NCBI GenBank assembly: GCA_965223725.1
Contig: CBDCXE010000002.1
Coordinates: 62,001-126,000 of the forward strand
Length of the DNA: 64,000 nucleotides
Source: CBDCXE01 sp965223725 [NCBI: Nitrospinota bacterium]
GTDB lineage: Bacteria > Nitrospinota_A > UBA7883
Direction: 5' to 3'
A program made the position numbers and the translations under genes. Below the pieces are notes generated by a model. That model saw nothing but the letters and a program-made list of their open reading frames with translations. It was not told the DNA's origin and ran no database searches. Shown here piece after piece: positions 35,610-43,629 of this stretch (the first letter of the stretch is position 1; each line of letters opens with the position of its first letter).

Positions 35610-35966
35610 ATGGTTCTGCATAAATTTGTAACCGACGATGACATAATCATTTACCGAATCAACGGCAAGCTGATTTTATCGACCATCGATAATCTGAAAG
35701 CGAGCCTGGACGCGGCGATGGAAGGTGAAGGGCGGGGGATAGTGATCAACTGCTCCAAGGCGGCGGTTATCGACGCCACATCGGTCGGCCTCCTCATAAG
35801 CAGAGCCAGAACCGCCACCAAAAAAGGTTATACTTTCTGCTTTTGCGAGCCGCAACCTGCCATCCGTAAACTGCTGGAGTCAATGGATACCGACCATAAG
35901 TTGAATATCTTTGAATCTGAAGTCGACGCAATATCGTATATCACAGAAAACAACGGCGCCAGCTAG
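35610..35966 (+). CDS. STAS-domain protein (anti-sigma factor antagonist type)
   Basis: A 118-residue single STAS domain. The conserved loop reads NCSKAAVIDATSVGLLISR; Ser58 (or Thr57) is at the position phosphorylated in SpoIIAA/RsbV. It would bind an anti-sigma factor or another partner kinase. RBS GAGGAG is seven bases from the ATG. It is divergent from the receiver-TPR/mglA pair, with 127 bp between. No anti-sigma kinase gene lies here. Confidence 0.9.
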   Translation: MVLHKFVTDDDIIIYRINGKLILSTIDNLKASLDAAMEGEGRGIVINCSKAAVIDATSVGLLISRARTATKKGYTFCFCEPQPAIRKLLESMDTDHKLNIFESEVDAISYITENNGAS

Positions 35967-35975
35967 AGAAAACCT

Positions 35976-36812
35976 TTACAGAAACAAATAGGTCAAAAAC
36001 CCGGCCAGGAGACAGTAGTAAGCAAACCATGACAGCCTGCCCCGGCGAACAAACATCACCAGCAGCTTCAGGCAGAAATAGCCGACCAGCAGCGCCGTTA
36101 TGAACCCAAGCGCCAGAACGCCCGCCGAGACACCGCCGTTATTCATATCACTTTGCAACGCCACAGCCCCCAGGATGGCGGGGATGAACAGCATGAACGA
36201 AAACCGGGCCGAGGTCTCCCGCTCCAGCCCCAAAAACAGCGCCATGGCGATGGTGATCCCGGATCGGCTGATCCCTGGCGCAATGGCCATCCCTTGCGCA
36301 ACGCCAATAATCAGCGCCTCATACCAGCGCATACCGGCGATGCCCCGGCCTTGCCCTGTGGTAAATCGTGTCAACAGCAGTATCACGCCGGTTATCATCA
36401 GCATTACGCCCACCCAACTGATAGAGCCGAACATCCCCTCGAACTGATCCTTGAACAGCACTCCTATAAGTCCAGTAGGTATCGAGCCGAGCAACACAAA
36501 CAACACCAGCCGGAACCCGGGATATATATCCATCGCCTTCATAAACGAACAGCCATGATAAACGTCCCGGACCGCATCGGAGGACTCCGCCAGCGCGCCG
36601 GTGATATCGTTCCAGTAATACCAGACCACGGCGCTGAGGGTGCCAAGGTGCAGCACGATATCGAAGAACAGCTCCGGCTCGGTCAGCCCAAACAGGTTCT
36701 GCGCTATCACCAGGTGGCCCGATGAACTGACCGGAAGATATTCGGTCAGCCCCTGGATCAACCCCAGGATGACCCCCTGGGCGGGGGTTATGGCGGCTTC
36801 TGGCGTTGTCAT
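35976..36812 (-). CDS. uppP: Undecaprenyl-diphosphatase
   Basis: A 278-residue integral membrane UppP (BacA). Motifs: GLIQGLTEYLPVSSSGHLVIAQ near residue 14 and GVAQGMAIAPGISRSGITIAMAL near 170. It recycles the lipid carrier for peptidoglycan and LPS synthesis. I place the start at 36812 (MTTPEAAITPAQG) because homologs start here; an in-frame Met further up at 36941 would add 43 residues of unlike composition, but no strong ribosome-binding site marks either. It converges with the STAS gene with 9 bp between the stops. Confidence 0.93.
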   Translation of the reverse strand: MTTPEAAITPAQGVILGLIQGLTEYLPVSSSGHLVIAQNLFGLTEPELFFDIVLHLGTLSAVVWYYWNDITGALAESSDAVRDVYHGCSFMKAMDIYPGFRLVLFVLLGSIPTGLIGVLFKDQFEGMFGSISWVGVMLMITGVILLLTRFTTGQGRGIAGMRWYEALIIGVAQGMAIAPGISRSGITIAMALFLGLERETSARFSFMLFIPAILGAVALQSDMNNGGVSAGVLALGFITALLVGYFCLKLLVMFVRRGRLSWFAYYCLLAGFLTYLFL

Positions 36813-37013
36813 GTCGACAAAGCGCCCGGCGCCTGGCCTGGAAATGTCACACACCTGCGGATCATAAACAAAAAACCTTTTTTTGATGTATTCGGTATCA
36901 GATACAGCGGACATTCTGGACGAAATATCGGTTTTCGGCAAGGTTAATTACAGATTGCAACTATTTTTTTAGGTAAATATATCTACCCCAAATAGTAAAA
37001 ATCAGTCATTATC

Positions 37014-37094
37014 ATCCCTCATATCCCTCAAATCCCTCAAATCCCTCATATGCCTCAAATCCCTCATATGCCTCAAATGCTCCAAATCCCTCAC
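37014..37094. repeat. 9-nt tandem repeat array, copy 1
   Basis: Nine successive units of the form ATCCCTCAW/ATGCCTCAA. Together with the flank CACCTGCTATT, its last 30 bases are identical (as reverse complement) to the edge of the array at 60166. Translated on the other strand it would give Leu-rich triplets, but nothing marks it as a gene. Confidence 0.85.
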
Positions 37095-37136
37095 CTGCTA
37101 TTGCTCTATCACACTAACGGTTATAGCATTATCCCA

Positions 37137-37170
37137 AGGTCAAAAGTGACCTGGAATGACATAAGTCATT
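37137..37170. promoter_or_regulatory. Two adjacent TGAC-containing inverted repeats, possible operators
   Basis: AGGTCA AAAG TGACCT (37137-37152) and AATGAC ATAA GTCATT (37155-37170) are two perfect 6-bp palindromes with 4-base centres, 18 bp apart centre to centre. A purine-rich AAGGAG follows at 37179. They look like dimer-protein binding sites just upstream of the prophage block; regulator unknown. Confidence 0.45.
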
Positions 37171-37192
37171 ATTTAAAAAGGAGATAAATGGT

Positions 37193-37507
37193 ATGAGCAT
37201 AGATATTTTACATAATTGTATGAAATATAGTATCTTAAAGGACCCGGACCGGTCGGTGGCGCCGACGCACACTAACCCCGCTATCGCCGGATCGGGTTCA
37301 ATTTCCTTACATACCAAAATCAGCAGAGTAATTACAGAATCGCATAGCCGTCGGCTCCCGGTTTCCGCCCCTGGCACCCCCCATCACCCGGGGCATGAAA
37401 CTACGAAGGGCCTCTCCTCCAGCCGCCCTCCTCAACCCGGCTGGCTCTCCTTCATGGCGGGCCGACGGCCTATTGCGTTTATCAAAAACCTTAATGCAGG
37501 AGAATAG
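37193..37507 (+). CDS. Doubtful frame ahead of the phage genes
   Basis: 104 codons starting ATG AGC, with AAGGAG eight bases upstream. Composition after residue 40 (Ser/Pro/His/Arg rich, SRRLPVSAPGTPHHPGHE) does not look like a natural protein; more likely a decayed or out-of-frame phage gene. Listed because the start signal is good. Confidence 0.2.
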   Translation: MSIDILHNCMKYSILKDPDRSVAPTHTNPAIAGSGSISLHTKISRVITESHSRRLPVSAPGTPHHPGHETTKGLSSSRPPQPGWLSFMAGRRPIAFIKNLNAGE

Positions 37508-37509
37508 CT

Positions 37510-37902
37510 TTGGAACCAGATTACCTACTGACCGACACCCGATTGTTGATGGCTCTCACCGCGCTGGCATGGTCCGGCTTGCTCGCCCTCTCCAAACGGG
37601 CGATACAGGGGCTAGAGCAGAAAATCGATGACAACGCCCGAAAGGTCACCGCCCTCCAGTCCGCCATGGCCACCATGGTCGGCGACACGAAATACCGGAT
37701 CGAGCGCAACTTCCGCGACCTGATGGACGAAACCCGCGCCGAGATCAAGGAGCTGTCCGGGCGGCTGCCCAAAACCGCCGGGATGGAGCCACATCAGGGT
37801 GAACCGGTCACCCGGCGCGAGTTCCAGTTGTTCGTCACCGGGCTGAATATGAAGATCGACTCTATCCACAACCAACTCACCAAATATGGAGCGAATAGAT
37901 AA
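37510..37902 (+). CDS. Mu gp25-like (DUF2730-type) small membrane/coiled-coil protein
   Basis: A 130-residue protein from a TTG start with AGGAG upstream. One membrane helix (LLMALTALAWSGLLALSKRAI, residues 12-32) and a helical rest with charged heptads (RNFRDLMDETRAEIKELSG). It ends GLNMKIDSIHNQLTKYGANR. Size, topology and position in front of gp26/gp27-like genes match the DUF2730 proteins of Mu-like phages. The role there is not well known. It overlaps the next gene by 17 bp. Confidence 0.6.
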   Translation: MEPDYLLTDTRLLMALTALAWSGLLALSKRAIQGLEQKIDDNARKVTALQSAMATMVGDTKYRIERNFRDLMDETRAEIKELSGRLPKTAGMEPHQGEPVTRREFQLFVTGLNMKIDSIHNQLTKYGANR

Positions 37903-38521
37903 AATGGCCTGCTCTGATAACAAACGTATCCATGTAAAAAATCTGCGCAAGCAGACGCTTGCCATCGCCCTCGATTTATACCTGTTTCCGCAGTCGCCCC
38001 GGTCTGTGGCGCAAACTTTGCGCCGTCAGTTCCCGACATTGGAAGAGGAGCGTGTCCGCGATTGCTTCACCTATCTGGAAATGAAGGGTTATCTGAAGGT
38101 CGCCCGACGCCGGGGCCGCCTCCTCACCGCCACCATCACCGCAGATGGGGTCGACCTGGCCGAGGGCGCCGTCACCGACAAAGGTGTGCTGCCGGTCCGG
38201 GCCGACCTGACTGGCCTGTCGGCCCGGCGCGACACCCGGGCGCGCATCCTGGCCTATTGCCGCCAGTTCCCCGACTCGTTCAGCGGCGACGATGAGATAT
38301 TGGCGGAGCTGAAGGAGCTAGGCTTCGGCGCGGTGATCATGGAGCAGGTCCGGTTCCATATCTGGTATCTGGCTGGCAAAGGGTTGCTGGAGATGAAAAC
38401 CCATCCACTGCAATCGGACCTTGTATACCTCGCCAAAATCACCGCCAAGGGTATGGACTTAATCGACGGCGCCATCACCGACCCGGGCGTGGCGGACCAT
38501 GAATCGGGGGTCGACCAATGA
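37886..38521 (+). CDS. Mu gp26-like protein, duplicated winged-helix-like domain
   Basis: A 211-residue protein with two similar halves: KGYLKVARRRGRLLTATITADGVDLAEGAVTDKGV and KGLLEMKTHPLQSDLVYLAKITAKGMDLIDGAITDPGV (each part quoted shortened in meaning: ITADGVDLAEGAVTD versus ITAKGMDLIDGAITD). This looks like an internal duplication of a small winged-helix fold, as in Mu gp26-type proteins. An alternative start is Met at 37904. Its stop overlaps the start of the small terminase gene (ATGA). DNA binding is likely but unproven. Confidence 0.6.
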   Translation: MERIDKMACSDNKRIHVKNLRKQTLAIALDLYLFPQSPRSVAQTLRRQFPTLEEERVRDCFTYLEMKGYLKVARRRGRLLTATITADGVDLAEGAVTDKGVLPVRADLTGLSARRDTRARILAYCRQFPDSFSGDDEILAELKELGFGAVIMEQVRFHIWYLAGKGLLEMKTHPLQSDLVYLAKITAKGMDLIDGAITDPGVADHESGVDQ

Positions 38522-39219
38522 GCCTGGTCAACACCCCATCCGGCTTGACAGACCGACAGATGGCGGTCATACGGCAGTGCGCCCAGGATGGTAAGGACTG
38601 GAAAAGCACATACAAACGAATATGCGAGATCAAGCAGGTCACCCAAAAGCTGGTCAGAGAACAAATGGAACTCTACTCCGCGGAAATCGCCGCCCGCTCC
38701 ACCGCCAAAAAAGAGGGCGCCGCATTGATAGACCAGTATCTGGCCAACATCAAGGATGGCGCCGACGTGGACGACATGACCGCGCTGATCGAGCAGGCGT
38801 TATATCGTGACATCCTCCGCCGTTATTCCGAAGCGGATAACGCGCTGGCCCATATGACCATGGGCGAAGTATTGAAGCTCGACATCGCCTATCGCGGCGC
38901 CCGGCTCAACCGCCTGAAGTTTGAGAAGGATACGATCAAGAACGACCCACAGCTCGACCAATACTCCGCCAGCCTTGTGCTGGAGACCCTTGATCAGGTG
39001 CAGACCCTGGCCAACGGCGCCCTCGACAGCGAGATCGACGATGTCCGCGAGCTGATCATCGAATGGGCCAATAAAAAGTATGGAAAAACCACAATTGAAG
39101 AGGTGAAGAATGAACGAAACCAAATCGAACAACTCCGCGAACTCCACCAGCGGCAAAGCTCCCGCAATGATAGCGAAGCAGAGCCCGGATATGGAAAGTC
39201 TGTTGGGCTGGTTGATTGA
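38518..39219 (+). CDS. Mu gp27-like small terminase (DUF3486)
   Basis: A 233-residue, almost all-helical protein. The N-terminal HTH-like part (GLTDRQMAVIRQCAQDGKDWKSTYKRI) and later helical core (LAHMTMGEVLKLDIAYRGARLNRLKFE) match the DUF3486 family, the small terminase of Mu-like phages which recognises phage DNA for packaging. It sits right before the large terminase. Its last 110 bp overlap the next gene in another frame, an unusually long overlap. Confidence 0.75.
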   Translation: MSLVNTPSGLTDRQMAVIRQCAQDGKDWKSTYKRICEIKQVTQKLVREQMELYSAEIAARSTAKKEGAALIDQYLANIKDGADVDDMTALIEQALYRDILRRYSEADNALAHMTMGEVLKLDIAYRGARLNRLKFEKDTIKNDPQLDQYSASLVLETLDQVQTLANGALDSEIDDVRELIIEWANKKYGKTTIEEVKNERNQIEQLRELHQRQSSRNDSEAEPGYGKSVGLVD

Positions 39220-40676
39220 CCCGGCCAACTTCGCCAGGGCGTTGCTGAAGGTGGACGACCGGCCGGTGCGGCTCGATCCGTGGCAGGCGAGCTACCTCTC
39301 GTCGAAACGCCGGTTCACGTCGCTGCTGAAAAGCAGGCGGGTGGGCGGCTCCTGGATCATGACCGTCAAGATGTTCATCCGCTCCCAGATCATCCCGCGC
39401 TACAGCGGTGTCTTCGTCAGCATGAACCGGGAGGAGGCGCGCACCAAAATCGATTACGCCGACGAGCTGTACGACTCCCTCCCGACACGATGGAAAACCA
39501 GCCGGGTCGCCCGGTCGAAGGATGAAATCGCCTTCATCGATAAGGCGGGCCGGCGCGCCACCCTCCGCTCGCTGGCCGGCAAGGCCCCCCGCGGCCGGGG
39601 CGGCGACGTCGGCATATCGGAGCTGCCCCACTGCCTCGATTCGCGGTCGATCTATGAAGGCGCGCTCCATGTCACCGCCCGCAGTGATAGTGACCACCTG
39701 ACAATCGAGTCCACACCGTTGGGCAAGCATGGCGTGTTCCACGACCTGGCCAGGGGGCTCTATCCGGAGTTCCTGCGTTACGAGATACCATGGTGGCTCT
39801 GCTCCGCGCTCTGCAACGATATAAACAGCGCCACCGGTGAAGCGCCCGCCATGCCCACCGCCGAACGGGTGGCGAAGTTCGGCTCCCGCGCGCTCCGGTC
39901 GATATATGCTTCCATGCCGGAGCCGGCGTTCCAACAGGAGTCGGAGCTGAACTTCATCGATCTGGAGAACACGGCGTTCCCCATGGAGATGATCATCGCC
40001 TGCGCCCAGAGCGATTTTTCCGACGCTCCGCCCCGCCGCGCTGCTGTTTCGTAACGTGGTCAACACCCCCACCGACCTCGACTGGGTATGGCTCCGCCGC
40101 CACCGCCGCGGGACGCTGGCGGCCGGATACGACCCGGCCAGGAAAAACGACCGCGCATGTCTGGCCATCTTCGACATGGCGGACGGCCGCATGGAGCTGC
40201 GGATGATGATCACCATGGAGAACGCCACCTTCGACGCACAGAAAGCGGTCATCGCTTCGGCCATAAGCTGCGGCGTCACCGTGTTGCGGATCGACTCCAC
40301 CGGCATAGGTATGGACATGGCGGAGCGGCTGACCCGCGACTATCCGGGGGTTGTGGAGGGCGTCCATTTCACATCCCGGTCGAAGCAGATGATGGTCGCC
40401 GGGTTCTATAACGCCCTCACCGACAGGAAAATCACCATCCCCGCCCGGCAAGAGCTGATAGCCCAGCTGGGCGCCATCCGGGAGGTGGTCTCCGACTCCG
40501 GCGCCGTGCTCTACCACTCCCGCGCCAACGCCGAGGGGCACGCCGACCAGGCCTGGGCGATGTTGCTGGCCAACAGCGCGGCCCGCGGGGTGGTTGCGCC
40601 GGGCGCCTCCAGGTACGAGTCGCTGTCGAAACGGAACAACAGCAAATCAGGAAAACGTCAACTAACCAACTTTTAA
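39110..40676 (+). CDS. Mu gp28-like large terminase, split by a frameshift
   Basis: First frame 39110-40054 gives the ATPase half: LDPWQASYLSSKRRFTSLLKSRRVGGSWI (adenine/Walker region), VFVSMNREEARTKIDYADELY and GDVGISELPHCLD. After about 40000 the frame must move by one base, and 40056-40676 continues with the RNase H-like nuclease half: AAGYDPARKNDRACLAIFD, LRIDSTGIGMDMAERL and VAGFYNALTDRKITIP. Combined length of about 520 residues is normal for the family. One extra base in the C/G-rich stretch 40022-40048 explains the break. RBS GAGGTG precedes the ATG. The enzyme pumps DNA into the capsid and cuts it; here it is inactive unless the frameshift is a sequencing error. Confidence 0.8.
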
Positions 40677-40765
40677 AAATGGAGAAATTCAATGATCGAA
40701 CAACAAAAATTTATCTGCTTATCGCAGCCGGTAACCAAACAAAAATTAACATATGAGGTATAAAA

Positions 40766-42022
40766 ATGATAACTAAAACAAATCAGTTGAAAGGTGAAGT
40801 AGTCCCCACCCGGCCATCCGCCTTCTGGTCCGACACGGCGCCGCGCAACCTGACCCCCGGCCGGCTGTCGAACCTGCTGGCCGGGCTCGACGCCGGCGAT
40901 GTGACCGACGCCATGGCCCTGTTCGACGAGATGGAGGAGAAGGACCTGCACCTCGGCTCCGTCATGCAGACCCGCGCCATGGCCGCCGCCGCCCAGGACC
41001 GCGATGTGCAGCCGGTCTCCGGTTCGCCGGAGGATGTTCGGATCGCCGATTTCGTGCGGGAGCGGTTCGACGCTTTGCCGCGCAGGAACGCGTTGCTGTC
41101 CGGCCTGATGTCGGCGGTCTCCCACGGTTTCGCCATCGCGGAGATAATCTGGGAGACGGTGGACGGCGCCATTATCCCGGTGGATATCCGGCCGCGGCCG
41201 CAGAAATATTTCAGCTTCATCGACCCGGACGACGCGTCGAACCTGCTCGACTTCCGGTTTATCTGGAGCCGGACAACCTGAAAGGTATAAAACTGCCTCG
41301 CCAAAAGTTTATCTTCCACCGCCACAGCGGCGCATCGGGCGACTTCCTGAAGGCAGGGCTCTATCGCGGCGTCGCCTGGTACTACCTGTTCACCAACTTC
41401 ACGTTGAAGGACTGGCTGACGTTCATCGAGCTGTACGGCGTGCCACTGCGCCTCGGCCGTTATAAACAGTCCTCCGACGAGAACGCCCGCGACACATTGC
41501 GCCAGGCGGTCTCCAGCCTCGGGAGCGACGCTGCGGCGGTGATCTCCGACGACACGACCATCGAGTTCATCCACTCCGCCCTCTCCGGCGATAACCGGCT
41601 GTTCCAGGACGCGGTCGAATTTTTCGACCGGCAGAAATCGAAACGGATCCTGGGCCAGACCTTGACCACCGAATCGGGCGGCAAAACCGGGGGGCGCCTA
41701 CGCCCTGGGCAAAATCCATGACCGGGTGCGCGGCGATATCGTCGCCTTCGACTGCATGGCGCTGGACGAAACCCTTAATAGCGATTTTACCCGTCCGCTG
41801 GTGGAGTTCAATTTCGGGCCCCGGGCCGCCTGCCCGAAGATCGTCACTCGCCTGCGCCGGATCGATGAAGCCGACGCCCGTCTGGAACAGATTAAAACCC
41901 TGGTGGAGCTGGGCGCAAAAGTGCCCGCCAGAGTCGCCGCCGACATCACCGGCGTCACCCTGCTGGGCGACCCGGATCAACCTCTCATGAAAACTGCTAA
42001 CTGGAAAGGAGCAAACGAATGA
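40766..42022 (+). CDS. DUF935 portal protein (Mu gp29-like), broken by two frameshifts
   Basis: The portal is spread over three frames. 40766-41281 carries LTPGRLSNLLAGLDAGDVTD and the helix SVMQTRAMAAAAQDRDVQP. A missing base near 41258-41260 (TTT) leads into LEPDNLKGIKLPRQKFIFH...FTLKDWLTFIELYGVPLRLG. An extra G in the six-G run 41689-41694 leads into AYALGKIHDRVRGDI, then LDETLNSDFTRPLVEFNFG. These are classical DUF935 blocks in the correct order. Total of about 419 residues is shorter than Mu gp29. The portal is the DNA gate of the head. The usual following gene F (gp30) is absent; the protease gene overlaps directly. Confidence 0.8.
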
Positions 42023-42930
42023 ACATTGAACTGGACAAACCGGCGCTGATAGTGCCCGCCGGCAAGTTCCCCCACACCAACGGCGATCAACTGCTGGACG
42101 GGAAGGCGTTAAAACGCATCCTGGCCCGCATGATCGACTGGGATCGCGACATTGTCGTCGATTATCAGCATGAATCGATGAAACAGTGTGGCCGCGCCCC
42201 CGCCGCCGGGTGGGTGAAAAAGGACACGGCAAAAATCACCAACGAAGGAATAACAGCCACCATCGAATGGACCGACGAAGGAAGGGAGCTGGTCGAATCG
42301 AAGAAGTATCGCTTCCTCTCGCCGGTGTTCGAGCGGGTCAACGGCGAGATCGTCGGGCTGATAAACCTGGGGCTGACCAACAACCCCAACATAAACGCGG
42401 CCAAGCCGCTTATCAACCAACTACCCAATCAGGAGAATTTTATGAATGAAGATCTAATCACAAAACTGAAGGAGGCCCTGGGCCTCGAACCGGACGCCGA
42501 AGACGAAGCGGCGCTGGAGGCTGTGACGGAGCTGATCAATCTGGCCAGCCTCTACAGCCAGCTGGGCGAGGCGGCCGTGGCCCTGGGGCTGACCCCCGAG
42601 GATGACGACGACACGGTGATCGCCCGGATCATGGAGCTGGCGCAACGCAGCTGTGACAGCGTGGAGAAAGAGATCGACACGCTGGTCAACGACGCCATAA
42701 CAGCGGGGACCATCCGCCCGGCGCAGAAGCAGTGGGCCCGGGGTTACGCGTTGTCGAACCCCGGCTCGTTCCGCCAGTTCCTGGCCAACGCAGGACCGGC
42801 GGCGCCGATGGGCGGCTTGATCACCCAGACGGCGCAAGATCAGGCAGTCAACAAAATTTCGGAAAGCGAGGCGGATATATGCCGTCTGTTGGGCATATCC
42901 GAAAACGATTATTTAACCCACGGGTCGTAA
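42019..42930 (+). CDS. Mu gpI-like head maturation protease with scaffold part
   Basis: A 303-residue protein. The N-terminal half, with IVPAGKFPHTNGDQLLDGKALKRIL, DIVVDYQHESMKQ, and YRFLSPVFERVNGEIVGLINLGLTNNP, is the Mu I protease fold. The C-terminal half is helical scaffold (LKEALGLEPDAEDEAALEAVTELI ending ADICRLLGISENDYLTHGS). ATG overlaps the portal stop. A strong internal start at 42442 likely makes the scaffold alone, as in Mu. No frameshift seen here. Confidence 0.85.
   Translation: MNIELDKPALIVPAGKFPHTNGDQLLDGKALKRILARMIDWDRDIVVDYQHESMKQCGRAPAAGWVKKDTAKITNEGITATIEWTDEGRELVESKKYRFLSPVFERVNGEIVGLINLGLTNNPNINAAKPLINQLPNQENFMNEDLITKLKEALGLEPDAEDEAALEAVTELINLASLYSQLGEAAVALGLTPEDDDDTVIARIMELAQRSCDSVEKEIDTLVNDAITAGTIRPAQKQWARGYALSNPGSFRQFLANAGPAAPMGGLITQTAQDQAVNKISESEADICRLLGISENDYLTHGS
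42442..42930 (+). CDS. Nested in-frame scaffold protein (Mu Z-like)
   Basis: An ATG at 42442 (MNEDLITKLKEALGLEPDAE) is preceded by AGGAG with six bases spacing, inside and in frame with the protease gene. It would give a 162-residue helical scaffold lacking the protease part. Mu expresses protease I and scaffold Z from one frame in this way. Expression here is inferred from the start signal. Confidence 0.65.
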   Translation: MNEDLITKLKEALGLEPDAEDEAALEAVTELINLASLYSQLGEAAVALGLTPEDDDDTVIARIMELAQRSCDSVEKEIDTLVNDAITAGTIRPAQKQWARGYALSNPGSFRQFLANAGPAAPMGGLITQTAQDQAVNKISESEADICRLLGISENDYLTHGS

Positions 42931-42976
42931 GGACTCAACGAGTCGGACGACCCATTGCTAAAGGAGCAAGTAAAAA

Positions 42977-43627
42977 GTGGCAAATTTAACAGAAGACAGA
43001 AAATCGATAAGGAAAGACGGGACGCTGTTCGCGCATCCTGTCGCCGCCAGCGTCGTCATATATTCCGGCGCGCTGGTGAACATCAACTCGGCCGGCTATG
43101 CCGTGCCCGCCGCTGATGACGCGACCCACACATTCACCGGCAAGGCGGATATGCGGGCCGACAACAGCACAGGCGCCGATGGCGACCTGCCCGTCGAAGG
43201 GCATCGCGAAGGCGTGTTCCAGTTCAACGCCGCCGGCATGGCCCAGGCGGACATGAACGCCGATGCCTATATCGTGGACGACAACACCGTCGGCAAAGGT
43301 ATTACCGCGCAGCCTGTCAACGTCACCGGTGTGACGCTGAGCAGGAGCGGCGGCAGCCGTGGCGGAGCGTACACGCTATCGTATACGTCCACCGGCACGA
43401 CCCTGGCCTGGGGCGGCGGTACGGCGGTGGATGTTTCCAGCGATGGCAACTATACCCTGACCGCCACCGACGGGTCACAGATCGTGGCCACGGTGACGGC
43501 GGCTTCACTGCCGGGCGCCAACGCCAGCGACAACATGACCTTGAGGCATGTCCATTGCGGCAGGATCGCCGAGGTCGAGTCGGCCACCAGCGTGTTCGTG
43601 GACATTCTGGGCGCGGTCAGAGGATAG
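42977..43627 (+). CDS. DUF2190-like capsid decoration protein with Ig-like insert
   Basis: A 216-residue protein from a GTG start (AAGGAG nine bases before). Residues 1-105 (GTLFAHPVAASVVIYSGALVN, INSAGYAVPAADDATHTFTG, EGVFQFNAAGMAQADMNADAY) and the last 25 (RHVHCGRIAEVESATSVFVDILGAV) resemble one continuous DUF2190-type fold. Between them, about residues 106-185, lies a Thr/Ser/Gly-rich insert (VTGVTLSRSGGSRGG, YTLTATDGSQIVATVTAAS) like a phage Ig-type domain. Position ahead of the capsid gene fits. Ig-like domains on capsids are thought to touch cell surfaces. Confidence 0.65.
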   Translation: MANLTEDRKSIRKDGTLFAHPVAASVVIYSGALVNINSAGYAVPAADDATHTFTGKADMRADNSTGADGDLPVEGHREGVFQFNAAGMAQADMNADAYIVDDNTVGKGITAQPVNVTGVTLSRSGGSRGGAYTLSYTSTGTTLAWGGGTAVDVSSDGNYTLTATDGSQIVATVTAASLPGANASDNMTLRHVHCGRIAEVESATSVFVDILGAVRG

Positions 43628-43629
43628 AA

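Larger units (their letters stand above)
36813..37509. other. Intergenic region between uppP and the phage block
   Basis: About 700 bp. Holds the 9-nt tandem repeat (37014-37094), two inverted repeats (37137-37170) and a strong ribosome-binding-site-like AAGGAG at 37179. Beyond that a doubtful frame (37193-37507) is present. The left edge of the prophage remnant should lie here, but I found no convincing Mu-type TG...CA end. Confidence 0.45.

Noticed and set aside
37000-37100. The 9-nt array considered as a CRISPR
   Set aside because: Units are contiguous and degenerate with no unique spacers, and there are no cas genes.
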